A DNA stretch of 22,550 bases from a virus: IMG/VR virus record IMGVR_UViG_3300049215_000835, positions 1 to 22,550 of that record; one strand, written 5' to 3'. Position 1 is the first letter of the stretch. Each line of letters begins with the position of its first letter. The position numbers and the translations under genes were made by a program. Below the pieces are notes generated by a model, which did not search any database, was not told where the DNA came from, and worked only from the letters and a program-made list of their open reading frames with translations. Below, piece after piece: positions 22,047 through 22,550 of this stretch.

Positions 22047-22550
22047 ATGAAGCCGAGTGAATTTGTGAAGGCATACCTACCGTATGCAAAGGAGACAGAA
22101 CGTAAGACAGGAATTAGCGCCGCGGCGATACTGGCGCAGGCGGCACTGGAAAGCGGATGGGGAGCAGCGGCTCCGGGCAATATGTTTTTCGGTGTGAAAG
22201 ATACCGACGGTATCAACGGTAATGAGCAACTGGTGACGACAACGGAGTACAGCCGCCGGGCGGACTTAAAGTTTCCGGTTATCGTTTCCGTTACGCCCGT
22301 CATTCGTAACGGGCAGAAATGGTTTAAGTACGTGGTAAAAGATTACTTCCGCAAGTATCATTCACCGGAGGAAAGTTTTACCGACCACGCGAATTTCTTT
22401 ATTAAAAATGAGCGGTATAGCAAGGCGCTGGAGGTAAAAGGCGACCCGTACAACTTTGCGGAGGCTATTGCTGCAGCCGGGTACGCTACCGATCCGAACT
22501 ATGCCGGTACGCTCAAACAGTTAATAAAGATGGTGGAGCAGGCAGCGTAA
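22047..22550 (+). CDS. Endolysin, N-acetylglucosaminidase (FlgJ/LytG-like)
   Basis: The 167-residue protein is a soluble glucosaminidase of the mannosyl-glycoprotein endo-beta-N-acetylglucosaminidase (FlgJ-type, Pfam Glucosaminidase) family that cuts peptidoglycan glycan strands. Marks are the N-terminal helix KPSEFVKAYLPYAKETERKT, the catalytic motif AAILAQAALESGWGAAAPGN with Glu35, then FFGVKDTDG and the C-terminal FAEAIAAAGYATDPNYAGTL, typical of the family. There is no signal peptide, so release depends on the holin. It lies 1.98 kb after the spanin, separated by the modification cassette. The leader TTTTTTTCAAATCAACAATACA has no Shine-Dalgarno. Confidence 0.92.
   Translation: MKPSEFVKAYLPYAKETERKTGISAAAILAQAALESGWGAAAPGNMFFGVKDTDGINGNEQLVTTTEYSRRADLKFPVIVSVTPVIRNGQKWFKYVVKDYFRKYHSPEESFTDHANFFIKNERYSKALEVKGDPYNFAEAIAAAGYATDPNYAGTLKQLIKMVEQAA

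Overview
The window is about 22.5 kb of the late (structural and lysis) half of a temperate-type contractile-tail phage or prophage, and it ends exactly on the stop codon of the endolysin gene. All genes but one lie on the + strand, in a tightly packed operon with many 1-8 nt start/stop overlaps (TAATG, ATGA, GTGA). The host is probably a Bacteroidota species. This rests on A-rich leaders that mostly lack a Shine-Dalgarno sequence, a TAnnTTTG-like -7 box in front of the only minus-strand gene, and a lipoprotein-type one-gene spanin. It is an inference from style, not from a marker gene.

Layout. Positions 1-3364 hold a Mu-like head and head-tail region: a prohead protease fused to a gpT-like capsid protein, a DUF2190 decoration protein, a small head-tail protein, a gp37-like tail terminator and a DUF2635 (Mu gp38-like) protein. 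Positions 3364-7734 encode the sheath, the tube, an initiator-type tRNA-Met (CAT), a tail-assembly chaperone with a canonical -1 slip site (A_AAT_TTT), and a tape measure with a 42-residue tandem repeat. Positions 7745-9484 hold an AT-rich antisense cargo gene, a DUF262/DUF1524 nuclease of the GmrSD type, set between the tape measure and gpU. Positions 9597-15203 are a P2-like baseplate series (U, X, D, V, W/gp25, J, I) with one unrecognised internally duplicated protein between W and J. Positions 15200-18954 encode five fibre-type proteins. Two of these share an N-terminal domain. Positions 19120-20071 encode a holin and a unimolecular spanin.

Positions 20076-22016 hold the most unusual part, a translationally coupled cassette between the lysis genes. 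It contains a 52-residue protein, an ABC-type ATPase that appears to be joined by -1 frameshifting at A_AAA_AAC to a GNAT acyltransferase domain, and a short formyltransferase that resembles the hydrolase domain of 10-formyltetrahydrofolate dehydrogenase. Its location at the right end of a Mu-like phage recalls the mom position, and the enzyme combination suggests a nucleic-acid (perhaps DNA base) modification system. That function is inferred. The endolysin, an N-acetylglucosaminidase, follows at 22047-22550.

The head, tail and fibre genes build a Mu-head/P2-tail mosaic myovirus particle. Holin, spanin and glucosaminidase release it. The DUF262 nuclease and the ATPase-GNAT-formyltransferase cassette look like accessory functions for conflict with other phages or with host restriction. 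There is no gene-free stretch longer than about 170 bases.
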